Program-made: the position numbers and the translations under genes | Source: Actinernus sp. WN-2022 | Lineage: Eukaryota; Cnidaria; Anthozoa; Actiniaria; Actinernidae | Direction of reading: 5' to 3' | Length of the DNA stretch: 64,000 bases | Assembly (NCBI GenBank): GCA_030867875.1 | Contig: JAOWCC010000577.1 | Coordinates: 326,660-390,659 of the forward strand | Notes under the pieces: model-generated | Told to the model about the DNA's origin: nothing | What the model saw: only the letters and a program-made list of their open reading frames with translations | Databases searched by the model: none | Shown: piece after piece, positions 12,035 to 22,500 of the stretch | Position numbering within the stretch: position 1 is the first letter of the stretch | How the letters are laid out: each line of letters starts with the position of its first letter

Positions 12035-12290
12035 CTACAAACTTTCCCGAACAAAGGTGTAGTTCTCTACTGCATTTCGAATCTTCCTTCCACAGGAACG
12101 ACAGACTCGCCCTGATAAGGCATCAGATTTCGGAATATGAAGATCAATACTTTTGCAGGCACCAGCTAGAATTAAGCCTCGGCTCTCTTTTCTTTCTGAC
12201 GGCTTGAACAGATTCTCGCCGTGGAACATACATTACATATCCTGCAAAAGTCGTTGACATTTACAGGTTTGGGTTTAGGCCCTGTCTTCA
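12035..12290 (-). pseudogene. C2C2 (ZAD-like) zinc-finger fragment
   Basis: The minus strand reads a CRIC pair (about 12260), then a frame change, then about 64 codons ending SGRVCRSCGRKIRNAVENY. Two CX2C pairs about 50 residues apart with the helix after the second pair resemble the ZAD or a related treble-clef DNA-binding domain often found at the N terminus of transposon-derived proteins. No further domain follows within the element. Confidence 0.4.
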
Positions 12291-12901
12291 CATGTTTCTT
12301 TGGAGTTTCAGCTGACATTCTCCAAGTTCGTATATTTTTTGTTTTGAATTTTACGCTCGAGTTGAGATTCCTTGAGATTCCACGCGTGAGTTTGACAGAT
12401 ATTAAACACGGTTTTTACTTCCGCCGCATGATGATTGGATGAATCAATCGAATGACTTACTAATTTTATGCATTTTAATTAGTGGGTGTATACCAAAATA
12501 ACCATGGGTTGCCGGCAGGCTCTCTCTTCCTCTCCTCTCCTCCCCACCCCCTCCCCCCCTCTTTTTTCTCTCGCCCCAATCCCCCTAATCTCCGCTCGCT
12601 GTGCTCCGATACTCCAGAGCCGCAACACAGGCTATTCTAAACCCACTTGAAGACACTGATGAGAGTATAACGGAAGCTATTGCAGAAGTACTTACAAGAG
12701 CGGTGTCAGTAAATATTGTAATGATGTCATAGGTCCCTACCCCCCTTGAGTAAGTTTGTAACCACCCCCACCCCCAGAAGCAGATTAATTGAGTTGTAAG
12801 CACGTGCGAAGAAAGAGTCCGCCATTAAAGAAGTTAGAAAGCACATCAGCGTATGGTTTGTGGTAGTACAGGAAGAAAAAGGGGACTCGGAACGCTATAA
12901 C

Positions 12902-12913
12902 TGGTGGCAGCGG
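12902..12913 (+). promoter_or_regulatory. Candidate primer binding site of Gypsy-B
   Basis: TGGTGGCAGCGG lies about 100 nt upstream of the gag ATG. The form TGGTGGCAGCGGTG directly after an LTR is typical of metazoan gypsy elements. The preceding sequence ends ATAAC rather than a clean CA, so the LTR end is uncertain. Confidence 0.45.
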
Positions 12914-13006
12914 TGTAGTAAGAACTTCATGTGCTATTTATTACAAGTTTACGTGGTTTTGTTGTGGTTTGTGCATTGTTTCCCGGATTGTTGTGCATCG
13001 GCGACC

Positions 13007-14210
13007 ATGATTAATGAATTCGACTCGGGTCTGTTTTCTAGTTCTTCGACCTCTAAACAGAAGAAAAATCCATTTACGGAGAACCTAGATCAATCGAATT
13101 CGACTCAGAGCTATACCGGAGTGGAAACAACCGAATTTAGGCCGGGAAATCCGTTTCGGAATGAGTTCTCATTGGCTTTAAACAGCCAAAAATCGCAAAA
13201 TGGTGATTCGCAAAGTTGTGCTGGCGCTTGTGCAGTTGTGGTACCTTCACCTCGCCGATTCAAAAAGCCGATTAAGTTACCGGATGATTACAATGGGAGC
13301 AAATGTTTAAGGGATTACCTGCGGCATTTTGATAGATGTGCTATCATGAATGGATGGGATTCAGAGGAATCACCAGTGTTTTTGTCTGTAGCGCTTCGTG
13401 GTGAGGCACAGAAAATACTCCATGGAATGTCAGATGACGATTGCAACAACTACGAAAAGCTAGTAAATAGGTTGGAACTACGCTTTGGCGTGGATAAACA
13501 AGTGGAACTGCATCAAGCCAAGCTTCTAAACCGACAACAACAAGAAGGTGAGACCCTTAAAGCTTTAGCAGCAGATATTAGAAATATGTCTAGTCTTGCA
13601 TACCAGGATTTACATCCACAAGCACAGGAGAGATTTGCTGTACAGCATTTTATTGATGCCATATTTAACAGAGATGACAGAATGCGATTACGTAGAGATA
13701 AACCAAAGAACCTAGATGAAGCCCTTTTAGCTGCATGTGAGTTGGAGGCTTTCCGATTGGTTGACACTGGGTTAAGGAGATCAGCCACAACTAAGATCAG
13801 GGCCGGGTTGTTCAAAGCCCGATTACTGTTAATCCTGGATTAACTCTGCACAGAACCTATTGGTTGTCATGGAAATTAACCCTGGATTAGCACTAATCGG
13901 GCTTTGAACAACCCGGCCCAGGTCTGTAGAAAGTGTAGAGAGAGAAACAACCAATATTGCAAGGAAACTTGAAGAATTACACCACCAACTTCAGGTACAG
14001 CAACAACAACAGTTAGCTCAACAACAGTTTCTTAACCAGCTTGCTGATCAGGTTCAGTTTTGCATGCAAAAGAGTACTAGTGAGAAAACTAGGGATGTGG
14101 AATGTTGGCACTGTAAAGAGAAAGGACACATTAAAAGGAACTGTCAATTATGGAAAGAGCAGCAGGGAAACGAGAGGAGGGCATTTCCGATAGCCCAAGG
14201 GAATGCCTGA
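13007..14210 (+). pseudogene. Gypsy-B Gag, interrupted by a 118-bp MITE
   Basis: Structural polyprotein of the retrotransposon. The ATG at 13007 (ACCATGA context) is preferred over the open frame reaching back to 12860, which would include leader sequence. Residues about 85-250 form a retrotransposon Gag helical domain (LRDYLRHFDRCAIMNGWD near the start). The frame enters the MITE at 13801 and is lost; after 13921 it resumes with a Gln-rich coiled coil (QLQVQQQQQLAQQQ) and a zinc knuckle CWHCKEKGHIKRNC (CX2CX4HX4C, about 14103), ending TGA 14208-14210. Removing the MITE with one CAG copy leaves both parts in phase. Protease overlaps the end in another frame. Confidence 0.85.
13801..13918. mobile_element. 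118-bp MITE in Gypsy-B gag, TSD CAG
   Basis: Near-perfect inverted repeats GGCCGGGTTGTTCAAAGCCC / GGGCTTTGAACAACCCGGCC continue inward as GATTA...TAATC, then a CCTGGATTA-type inner repeat, so almost the whole element folds back. It is flanked by CAG at 13798-13800 and 13919-13921. The 3-bp duplication and GGGCCGGG-type ends resemble PIF/Harbinger MITEs. Confidence 0.85.
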
Positions 14211-14635
14211 GCAATTTAGAGCAACAGCAAAGTCAGTATTCAGGCCTGGAAAGCTCTGAAGCTAATGCACAAAGAGAAAAGTTAGAGGATAACTCAAAAA
14301 CAGGTATTACTCCACACATATTGTATGGTCTCTATGTCACAGGGTTCATTGGAGAAGAGTGTGTCAATTGGTTAGTTGATACAGGGGCAGCTAGAACAAT
14401 TTTATCACGGAAAATCTATGAGAGGCTTCATGATAGTCAGAAATCTAATTTCGTAAAGGGGAACACTGACATTTATCTAGCAGATGGTCACAAGGCTGAG
14501 ACATCAGGCACAGGAAATATACCCATAAGACTGGGAACCCAAGAATTGTGTGTGAGTGTTGTTGTAGCAGACATAGATGATGATGCAATATTAGGCATGG
14601 ATTTGCTATCACAGGTCAGTGCAACAGCACTTTAA
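14150..14635 (+). CDS. Gypsy-B aspartic protease
   Basis: Retropepsin domain that would cleave Gag-Pol. It overlaps the gag end by about 60 nt in another frame, as is common in gypsy elements that use frameshifting. Motifs visible are WLVDTGAARTILS (active-site DTGA), a beta hairpin region and ILGMDLLSQ (the G-x-D hydrophobic motif near the C-terminus). A stop at 14633-14635 precedes the DIRS insertion and is not caused by it. The N-terminal 60 residues are a low-complexity linker. Confidence 0.8.
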   Translation: MERAAGKREEGISDSPRECLSNLEQQQSQYSGLESSEANAQREKLEDNSKTGITPHILYGLYVTGFIGEECVNWLVDTGAARTILSRKIYERLHDSQKSNFVKGNTDIYLADGHKAETSGTGNIPIRLGTQELCVSVVVADIDDDAILGMDLLSQVSATAL

Positions 14636-14723
14636 CTGTTAATGGAGAGACCATTGATTGTATTGATTCACAAAGGCAGTCACTTAGTTACAGGTGTATG
14701 GTTCTTCTTCACTCCTTCTCCGT

Positions 14724-14801
14724 CTGATACTCACAATACATATGCAGATCGCGGCCGCGCGCGGTCTGGGTACCACATTAAAAAAGTTGTAGGCGTTCCT
14801 A
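14724..14801. repeat. DIRS left inverted terminal repeat
   Basis: Contains CAATACATATGCAGATCGCG and GCCGCGCGCGGTCTGGGTAC; its reverse complement occurs at 19412-19490 with few changes. The left-end sequence outside it (TTCTTCACTCCTTCTCCG) is complemented only in the internal region, as expected for DIRS ends. Confidence 0.85.
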
Positions 14802-15147
14802 CCTTCCTCTTTTTTTCGCGGCGTGCTTCGGTCAACCACAACTCTTTGTTAAAACTATTTTCAGCGTATTTTACATCGAAATACATCCTTGTCTCTCCGG
14901 GAATGGCCAACAAGACAACAGAGTAAGTAAGTGTTTTGTATTTTGATTGTTTTCTTGCATTTTAGGAGCAGGATGGCTGTGTTTTCCATCGATTTAACCG
15001 GATGTTTATCGACGGATTCAGTCACAAGAGATAAGGCATGAGTCATTGACCGCCTTTTGTATTGTCTTCTAGGACAACATAAGTGAGTCAACCCGATCCT
15101 ATCGGCGGGAGCTGTACCACACGATCAACAGACCATCGAAAAGATGA

Positions 15148-15900
15148 TTGCAGACTCAGTCGCGAGATCTTTGCCGGCAGATGGCGATTTTTTTCACATC
15201 TGGCGGCCTAGTAACGGCAGCCACTGCATCAAGTTCTGGGACTAACAGCCCAGAAACACTCGCTGTACCACAGCCAGCGGCAGAGGAGCCTTCTGTGGAA
15301 TCCACGAGAGGCGACCGGTTCTTCTCAATGGAGAAGCCCGCGGAGATTTCACCAGAACTTCTGGACTTAACTACCAAGGCTTTTGCAAAGCCTTTGGTCA
15401 AGGACAAGTGGAAGGAGCAATTACAGGTACTGACTGCTTCTTAGTCGCTCCAACTATGGAGGCTGGAATGAAAGAAGAATTACCGAAACGCCATGGATAC
15501 TTGAAAACCAAGGAGACATTGGCGTTTGACGAAGGCCTTGCGGAGAAACAAGCCGCCTATATATCTGTCGCTAGGCCAATATTGGCAGCCTTGACTACAC
15601 TGAATACACCCCAGACTGAGGGCAGTGATGACGAGGGAGGAACCGACCCTGATGTGGTTAAAGATATGCTAGAGGACGCCTTTGTTATGCTGGGAAACGC
15701 TAACGCACGGCTTAAATAACTGGCGGCAACGCCGTGTTTCTGACTACCTCACAGAGATTGGTAAGAGAACCATTCGGAAGGGGATTCCAACCGACAAGCA
15801 TCTCTTTCCCCACAAATTGCATGAGAAAATACGGTTTGAGCATGACCATAGTGCTTCAAATACGAAGCTCATAAAGCCAACCAAGGGAAACACGCCCCTT
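15148..15900 (+). pseudogene. DIRS gag-like protein
   Basis: Three overlapping frames together give one DIRS-type Gag: 15148-15444 (SPELLDLTTKAFAKPLVKDK), 15408-15719 (LKTKETLAFDEGLAEKQAAY, ending NANARLK) and 15682 onward (NNWRQRRVSDYLTEIGKRTI). The LNxWRR-type helix near the end is a usual DIRS Gag feature. No zinc knuckle is present, as is typical of the group. At least two frame changes mean the protein is not made intact. Confidence 0.65.
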
Positions 15901-16141
15901 TGTCAACCGTTCGCAGTCCTGTCGCAGTCCTGTCAACCCAAACAGATCAAGGGGCCCTGGAAACAAGTATACCAAGTCAAATACAGGGCCAAGAACATCG
16001 ACAGATACCAGTCGATCTACCAGCAGTTGACTATTTACCAAACCTTCCCTCAAGCCTACCCTCAGTTCTTCACTCGGCCAGTGGCAACGCTGGTCGGCTA
16101 AAACATTTCTTACCAAACTGGAAAATGCTAACAACGGACAA

Positions 16142-17051
16142 GTGGACATTGAACACAATATCGGGTTACAGAATCCCGTTTGTGAGACCCCCACGACAGT
16201 GACGTGCACGAGCAACTGTGGCCCGGAAGGGCCAACCGAAATGTCTCTTAATGGAGGCGATTCAGTCTCTGATATTAAAGGGAGCTGTCAGAGTGGTGGA
16301 CCACATCCGCAGCAATTCGTGTCAGCAATATTCTTAGTGGAAAAGGGTCAAGGGGCTGGGGAGTTTCGACCAGTCATCAACCTGAAGGCCCTGAACAGGT
16401 TTCTTGTGAAAGAAAACTTCAAAATGGAGGAGATTCATACGGCTCGGTCTCTCCTCTGCTTGAAAGACTTCATGATGAAACTAGATCTCAAGGATGCATA
16501 CTATTCAATTCCAGTCCATGCGGAGTCCAGAAAGTACCTTCGGTTTCTGTTCGAAGGGACACTGTTCGAGTTTCAATGTCTACCCTTCGGTCTCACGACA
16601 GCTCCGCGTGTGTTCACAAAGGTTATGTGCCCGATAGTAGCACGGCTCCGTTCCAAGGGGCTGCGGACAGTGATCTACCTAGACGATCTATTGATCATTC
16701 ACCAACAAGAACAGACGCTGAGGACAATATTCCAACGTGTCCTGGATATGCTATCCAGTCTGGGATTTATTGTGAAGCCGGAAAATTGCTCACCGGCCCC
16801 AACCAATCAATTAGTGTGTCCTGGGAGCAGTGCTAAATACGGTTCAGATGACTATTTCTCTGCCCAAGGAAAAGATCCTGAGGATTGTGAAGTGTTGCCG
16901 TAAACGAATCAGGTCACAGGAGACGTCGTTGGGGGAGCTGTTAACCTTGTTAGGCCGCATGACCCCCACGCAGCCCAGACAGGGCTGTGGGCCTTACCTT
17001 TTCATCATCGCTCTCTGCAACGTCTTCAAGCGCATACAATCCACAACATAG
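16142..17051 (+). pseudogene. DIRS reverse transcriptase
   Basis: The main frame 16142-16903 has FLVEKGQGAGEFRPVINLKA, a KLDLKDAYYSIPVH block (palm motif A), LPFGLTTAPRVFTKV (motif B) and VIYLDDLLII (motif C, YLDD). The thumb region changes frame at about 16820-16900 and continues in 16830-17051. This is the long-RT type seen in DIRS, distinct from the gypsy RT on either side. It lies directly upstream of RNase H. Confidence 0.85.
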
Positions 17052-17113
17052 GGTGGAAACGGAGAACATAGATAGAACTGTCTCAGCCGTCGCGGAAAGA
17101 GCTGGAATGGTGG

Positions 17114-17719
17114 TTGTCTCCGACACTTCACACATTAAACAGACAGGATCTCACCTCACCCCCGTTCGATCTCTCCATCAGGACCGATGCATCATTAAAG
17201 GGTTGGGGGGCGACTTGCGACGGGACGATGGCAGGGGGACGTTGGGGTGTCTTGGAGGCACAACAACACATAAACTGTCTGGAACTGAAGGCAGCATTGC
17301 TGGCACTTCGATCCTTTCTAGGACAAATGGCAACTGCCCCACGTCACATTCTCCTAGAGATGGACAACACCACAGCAGTGGCTTACGTCAACAGGAGGTG
17401 AGTAACACGTTCCCCTTCATTGTCTCTCCTAGCACTGGAGATCTGGTCTCTTCTGTTGAGCAAAGGCGCTTGGGTAACGGCCCGGTACCTACCGGGTGTG
17501 TTGAATGTCGAAGCGGACACAGCGTCGAGAGAATTCAACACTCGCACAGAATGGACTCTCAACAGCCGGATCTTCAGAGAAATTACTCGTCTATTTTATG
17601 TCCCAGAGATCGATCTCTTTGCTTCGCGCCTCAACCATCAGGTGCCGAACTATGTGTCACGTCACCCGGACCCAGGGGCATTGGCAGTAGATGCCTTCCA
17701 GCAGGACTGGAACCGCTAG
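17114..17719 (+). pseudogene. DIRS RNase H and methyltransferase-like region
   Basis: RNase H signature residues are seen in LSIRTDASLKGWGA (first Asp), INCLELKAALLAL (Glu) and LLEMDNTTAVAYVNR (second Asp). A stop near 17400 separates this from 17420-17719, which reads PEIDLFASRLNHQVPNYVSR and AVDAFQQDW, the conserved block following RNase H in DIRS elements that has been likened to a DAM methyltransferase. RNase H would degrade template RNA. Confidence 0.75.
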
Positions 17720-18133
17720 AAGGGTTTCATTCACCCTCCAGTAGTACTCCTGTCTCGTGTACTTCAGAAGATCCGGTCCGTCAGAGCGACAGCACTGTTG
17801 GTAGCCCCCGACTGGCCGAGCCAGTCCTGGTATCCAGAGATTCGCCTAATGCTGACAAAGGCCCCATTTCGACTTTCCAAGGAGAAGTCACTTCTATATC
17901 TACCCTTCGAGCCAGGGACAGTGCATCCACTTTGGCACTCGCTCAACCTGACTGTACGGCCGATATCGGGCGATCCTACAAAGCAGTGGGTTTCCCACCA
18001 GAAGTAATTAAGATACTTCTGGCATCATGGTCCCAATCAACTCAGAAACGCTACCAGGGACTTTGGAGGGCCTGGTCACAGGTGGTGTCTCACCCGTGGT
18101 CTTTGTCCAGTCTCAGCCCCGGTAGAGAAGGTC

Positions 18134-18931
18134 TTGACCTTCCTATCTGAAATAGCTGTGCAGCGTGACCTAGAATATAGGACGATTGCGGTCTACAAAT
18201 CAGCAATCTCACAAGCTCATGTCCCAGTTGGACAGTTTCTCCTTGGGGAACTCCCAGTTGTTTCACGTTTTATGAAGGGTATTTTTCGTTTGAAGCCCCC
18301 AACACCGCGCCTCAGCTCTACTTGGAATGTTAAGCCCTTGTTGCTATACCTTTCGATCCTGGAGCCTATGAGTAGTTTAACTCTTAAACAGCTCACGCTG
18401 AAGCTGGTCACCCTTTTAGATCTGACATCTGCAGCACGCGCTCATGAACTAGTTAAGCTAGATCTGAACTCGGTGTCTAAGAAAACTAGCTCTTGGGAAT
18501 TTCTTCTATTATCTCATGTGAAGACATCTAGATCGGGACATCCTCCTCGGAGAATATATCTTCCAGCTTATAATAATGACCAGAGCATTTGTGTAATTAA
18601 GGCCCTGGAGGCATACCAAGCCAGAACGGAAGCAGTGAGGAAATCATCTCAGCTACTGATTTCATATATTCGACCTTACGGGACAATCACAAACCAGACG
18701 CTTTCTAGATGGCTTAGAAAGACCTTGCAGCTGGCAGGGATTGATCAACGCTTCACCGGTCACTCAACACGGAGTGCCTCCACTACTTCTGCTGCAGAAG
18801 CAGGCTTACCACTGGAAACCATACTTGAGGCGGCTGACTGGTCCTCAGCAGAGACATTCGAACAGTTTTATCATAGACCCTCTAACAAGGGGGACTTTGC
18901 TACGACAGTCCTGAATGTAGGGTCCATCTGA
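18134..18931 (+). CDS. DIRS tyrosine recombinase
   Basis: Integrates the circular DNA intermediate by site-specific recombination without target duplication. About 265 residues, intact. The catalytic pattern fits: Arg in TSAARAHELVKLD, His/Lys region LLSHVKTSRSGHPP, the H-x-x-R box GHSTRSASTTSAAEAG and the C-terminal Tyr in FEQFYHRPSN. Its N-terminus overlaps a frame that begins in the inter-domain region. The internal complementary region follows about 260 nt downstream. Confidence 0.88.
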   Translation: MTFLSEIAVQRDLEYRTIAVYKSAISQAHVPVGQFLLGELPVVSRFMKGIFRLKPPTPRLSSTWNVKPLLLYLSILEPMSSLTLKQLTLKLVTLLDLTSAARAHELVKLDLNSVSKKTSSWEFLLLSHVKTSRSGHPPRRIYLPAYNNDQSICVIKALEAYQARTEAVRKSSQLLISYIRPYGTITNQTLSRWLRKTLQLAGIDQRFTGHSTRSASTTSAAEAGLPLETILEAADWSSAETFEQFYHRPSNKGDFATTVLNVGSI

Positions 18932-19189
18932 ACACCTTATGTATGTATATATGTATGCATATAGTCGTTTGAGATTTACAACGACTTGTCAAGGCTAGGC
19001 CTGTTTATTGTTGGCTTTGGTTTTGTTTATTACAACCAGATGATTACAGGTTGTTACAGCTTGAATAGCTATAGAATCGTTAAAATTACAGATGGTGTTG
19101 TTAGAGTTCCAATTATATTTGGTTAAGTTACAAGTTTCTAACAGTAAATATGGTAACCTTATACCAAGAGTACTTATGTCAGTAACGCT

Positions 19190-19345
19190 ACGAAGTCTGC
19201 ATATGTATTGTGAGTATCAGTCGGAGAAGGAGTGAAGAAGAAATGATATTTCCCCCGGAGGGTCAGTTTACTTATATGACGGGGAGATGTAGTTCTTCAA
19301 ACTCCTTTGTAGACTGATACGATCAATACAGATCCCCAGCCAGAG
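19190..19345. repeat. DIRS internal complementary region
   Basis: The first part (TCTGCATATGTATTGTGAGT ... GGAGAAGGAGTGAAGAA) is the complement of the left end; the next part (GAAATGATATTTCCCCCGGA ... GTAGTTCTTC) is the complement of the right end. The join occurs at GAAGAAGAAATG, giving a shared TTC trinucleotide. This is the circle-junction template of the DIRS replication model. Confidence 0.85.
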
Positions 19346-19411
19346 GACATGCTGTACCTCGCCTCCCTGTTACTGTCATTCGTTACCTCCGCACCACTCT
19401 CTCAGTGGAAG

Positions 19412-19563
19412 CTAGGAATGCCTACAACTTTTTTAATGTGGTACCCAGACCGCGCGCGGCCGCGATCTGCATATGTATTGATCGTATCAGTCTACAAAGG
19501 AATTCGAAGAACTACATCTCCCCGTCAGGTAAGTAAACTGACCCTCCGGGGAAATATCATTTC
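19412..19563. repeat. DIRS right inverted terminal repeat and right end
   Basis: 19412-19490 is the complement of 14724-14801, with the shared CGCGCGCGGCCGCGATCTGC core; 19490-19563 is the right-end extension whose complement is in the internal region. Gypsy-B pol sequence restarts at 19564-19566. Confidence 0.85.
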
Positions 19564-19565
19564 GT

Positions 19566-21142
19566 CGCTCAAGTTTTATTGCAGCCAAATCAGAATTCAT
19601 TATCCCCGTACACGTAAACAGGAGGAAAGTACAATCTTCTCTTCCAGAGTTAGATCACATGCATGTTTTAGAAGCATGTAACAGTCCCCGTTTGCAGGAT
19701 AAAGGGTTGTATGTGGGTCGGCCCCTAGTAAATGTAGGAAAGGGAGATGTCCCAGTTCGCATCCTAAATCTGACAGATGAGCCTCAAACTTTGCAAGCTA
19801 ATACGGTGATAGCAGTGGCTAAACTTGTATGTTGTGTAGCAAAAGTAGAATTCCCAGAGGATGGAAATGAGTACAGTTGTGAACTTGAGTTAAGTCAAAG
19901 TGAGACAAACAAGAAAACTGAAGACCAACTTCCTGAGCCATTAAAAGAACTGGTTAACCGGAGCTCAGTTCTTCTGAGTTTGGAAGAAAGGCAACAAACT
20001 GTTAGTCTTTTAGCTAAATATCAGCATGTCTTTTCACTATCAGACAGAGACCTGGGAATTAGTAACCAAGCACAGCATTAACACTGGAAGTGCAGCACCA
20101 ATCAGACAAAGACCTCGCAGGACTGCACCATGGAAACAAGCTGAGATTGAACGACAGGTTAACACACTTCTGGAAGAAGGGAGAGTGCATGAATCTAATA
20201 GTCCATGGGCCTCATCTGTGGTTCTTGTGACCAAAAAGGATGGAAGCCAAAGTTCCTGCATTGATTATAGACAGCTTAATTCTGTTACTGTCAAAGATGC
20301 ATTTCCACTACCTAGAATTGATGATTCCTTACACTGTTTGTCTGGCTCTAAGTGGTTCTCCACTTTGGATATGGCCTCCGGTTATTGGCAAGTAGGTATG
20401 GATCCAGCAACACAAGGGAAGGCTGCATTTGTAACAAACAGTGGGCTGTATGAGTGGAATGTCATGCCATTTGGCTTGAGTAATGCACCAGGAACATTTG
20501 AACGATTAATGGCACTTGTCTTGAAGGGACTCCAGTTTAGAATTTGTTTGTGCTACTTGGATGATGTGATAGTGTTTGCAACTACCTTTCAGGAACACTT
20601 ACAGCGACTGGAGGAAGTGATGTCAAGAGTTGCATCAGCTGGGCTTAAGCTTAAGCCACGGAAGTGTACCCTGTTCCAACAGCAGATAACCTATTTGGGA
20701 CACCTTGTAACTGACAAAGGCGTCATGACTGATCCTGAAAAATTCGGGCGTGTTTCAGACTGGCCAGTTCCGGAAAATTCGACAGAAGTAAAGAGCTTTC
20801 TCGGTCTAGCGTCATACTATAGGCGTTTTGTACCAGGATTTGCAACAGTAGCAAAGCCGCTCTACCGACTAACTGAACACTCGAAGGAGTTTGAGTGGAC
20901 AGTTGACAGTCAAATTGCTTTTGATGGACTGAAACAGCTGCTTACATCTTCTCCTGTGCTTGCTTATCCTTTACCAGATAGAGAATTCATACTTGATACA
21001 AGATGCCAGCAACCACGGTATCGGTGCTGTGCTCTCCCAGATACAAAATGGGAAGGAGAAGCCAATAGCATACTCGAGTAGGACACTGTCCAAGTCTAAG
21101 AGGAATTACTGCACAACTCGTAGAGAGTTTCGAATTTACTAA
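19566..21142 (+). pseudogene. Gypsy-B reverse transcriptase and RNase H
   Basis: After the DIRS insertion the pol frame resumes with the protease-RT spacer (VRILNLTDEPQTLQANTVIA), changes frame near 20040, then encodes the RT: INTGSAAPIRQRPRRTAPW, FSTLDMASGYWQVGM (motif A), MPFGLSNAPGTFERLM (motif B) and CYLDDVIVF (motif C, YLDD). A 1-nt shift near 21000 moves RNase H (QDASNHGIGAVLSQIQNG) into the next frame, which stops at 21140. RT copies the element RNA; RNase H removes it. The gene is dead. Confidence 0.88.
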
Positions 21143-21587
21143 GCAGCATCTGCATTATCTCCAGGGCCGCAAGTTTACTGTACGCACCGATCATGCACCG
21201 TTAAAGTCTATTCTCAAGACAAAAGATCCAGAAGGACAGCTTGCTCGCTGGTTTGCATTCCTAAGTACCTTAGATTTCGCTATCGTGCACCGCGAAGGAA
21301 TCCGTCACGGTAATGCTGATGCTTTATCTCGCAGACCATGCACTGACCGCTGTAAATGGTGTCAAACATGGGAAAAGGCAGTACCGCTACCAAGGTGCGA
21401 TGTTGGAGTCCAGGCAGACTTCGAGGAAGATAGGGAGACCAAGGAACCGCTTGAAAACAACTGTGATGACGGATGTCTGGAAGAAGTAAATAAGACTTGC
21501 CTTGAACCCTCAGTAGGTAGCTTCAGCAAGTGCAGTACTGTGAAACTGAAACCGGTGTGGACAACTGAGTAACTGAAGGAACAACAG
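21143..21587 (+). pseudogene. Gypsy-B RNase H end and RNase H-integrase linker
   Basis: Low-stop sequence reads, over frame changes, a RTDHAPL block and LARWFAFLSTLDFAIVHREG followed by HGNADALSRRPC, the classic end of gypsy RNase H. A 95-codon frame from 21285 then forms an acidic linker ending at a stop near 21570. No separate function. Confidence 0.75.
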
Positions 21588-22500
21588 TTGAAGGACTCTG
21601 ACTTGCAATCTTTTATTAAGATGATGCAATCACAACCAGGTGACAAACGGCCAAAGTGGACAGATGTGTCAGCCACAAGTCTTGTATTCAAAGTACTTTG
21701 GGCCCAGTGGGATCGTCTCGTATTCGAGTATGGGATTCTGTTTCGCAGATGGGAGAGTGCGAGTGGTGACAGAGTCATAAGGCAGATTGTCTTACCAAAC
21801 AGCTTGAGAGAGACATCATTACGAGCTCATCACAATCACACTACAGCAAGTCACAGGGGAGTTCAGAAAACATTGAGTGCTTTGAGACTCCGGTACTATT
21901 GACCTGGATTAACCTCGCGGATGGGTAACTAGATGCCATGACTGTGGTGCAAAGAAGACCAATGGAAAGAAGCGTCGTGCACCATTGAAGTAATACATTG
22001 TTGGGGCCCCACTCGAGAGACTCGCTATAGAAATTATCGGGCCACTGCCACTGACACCAAGAGGAAACCGTTATGTATTAGTCGTTACCGACTATTTTAC
22101 TAAGTGGACAGAGAGTTACGCCATTCCAGATCAAATGGCCTCGACAGTTGCTGAGAAGCTTGTGGCTGAATTTATATGTCGCTTTGGTGTCCCACGTCAG
22201 CTCCATAGTGACCAAGGGACCAACTTCGAGTCAAAGGTCATGGAAGAGGTCTGCAGGCTACTAGACATCGAAAAGACGAGAACAACACCTCTGCATCCAC
22301 AATCCGATGGGCAGGTGGAAAGGTATAACCGTGCCCTGATCGAGATGTTAAGGGGAAAGCTCAAGGAAAACCACGAAGATTGTGACTAGCAACTTCCCAT
22401 GTGCATGATGGCCTATCGATCTGCTGTCCATGAGTCAACAGGGTCAACACCAAACCAGTTAATGCTAGGGAGAGAGATTGAAGTACAGTACAGCCTGGAT
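21588..22500 (+). pseudogene. Gypsy-B integrase, C-terminally truncated
   Basis: DDE integrase that would insert the element cDNA. The HHCC zinc domain (HHNHTTASHRGVQKTL) runs into a TGA near 21901. The catalytic core shows DYFTKW (first Asp), LHSDQGTNFES (second Asp) and PLHPQSDGQVERYNR (Glu), with an in-frame TAG at 22387-22389. Similarity continues to LMLGREI near 22480, then is lost, so the C-terminal domain and 3' LTR are deleted. Confidence 0.85.

Larger units (their letters stand above)
11099..12634. mobile_element. 1.5-kb inverted-repeat element with helicase and zinc-finger remnants
   Basis: Terminal inverted repeats of roughly 130 bp begin AGCCTGCGTTGCGGCTCTGG (left) and the near-identical complement on the right, continuing through a purine-rich GAGAGAAAAGAG segment. 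A 9-bp direct duplication TTCTAAACC flanks it (11090-11098 and 12635-12643). Inside are a SF2 helicase fragment (plus) and a C2C2 zinc-finger fragment (minus). The superfamily is not clear; a 9-bp target suggests a MULE-, Merlin- or P-like group, but no transposase is seen. Confidence 0.65.
14702..19563 (+). mobile_element. DIRS-type tyrosine-recombinase retrotransposon inside Gypsy-B pol
   Basis: Complete architecture: left terminal repeat, gag, RT, RNase H with methyltransferase-like region, tyrosine recombinase, internal complementary region and right terminal repeat. Element ends are TTCTTC... (14702) and ...ATATCATTTC (19563). The internal region joins the complement of the left end to the complement of the right end, as the circular replication model for DIRS predicts. 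Gypsy-B coding sequence abuts on both sides, so the insertion is clean. Several frame changes in gag and RT suggest this copy is not active. Confidence 0.9.
12644..22500 (+). mobile_element. Gypsy-B: Ty3/gypsy retrotransposon, split by a DIRS element
   Basis: Plus-strand order is primer binding site (12902), gag, protease, [DIRS insertion], RT, RNase H, integrase, the canonical gypsy order. The integrase C-terminus is lost at about 22500 and no 3' LTR is seen; the 5' LTR is not delimited. Gag also carries a 118-bp MITE. Several stops and frame changes show that it is dead. The left limit given is the end of the preceding target duplication, not a proven LTR edge. Confidence 0.8.
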
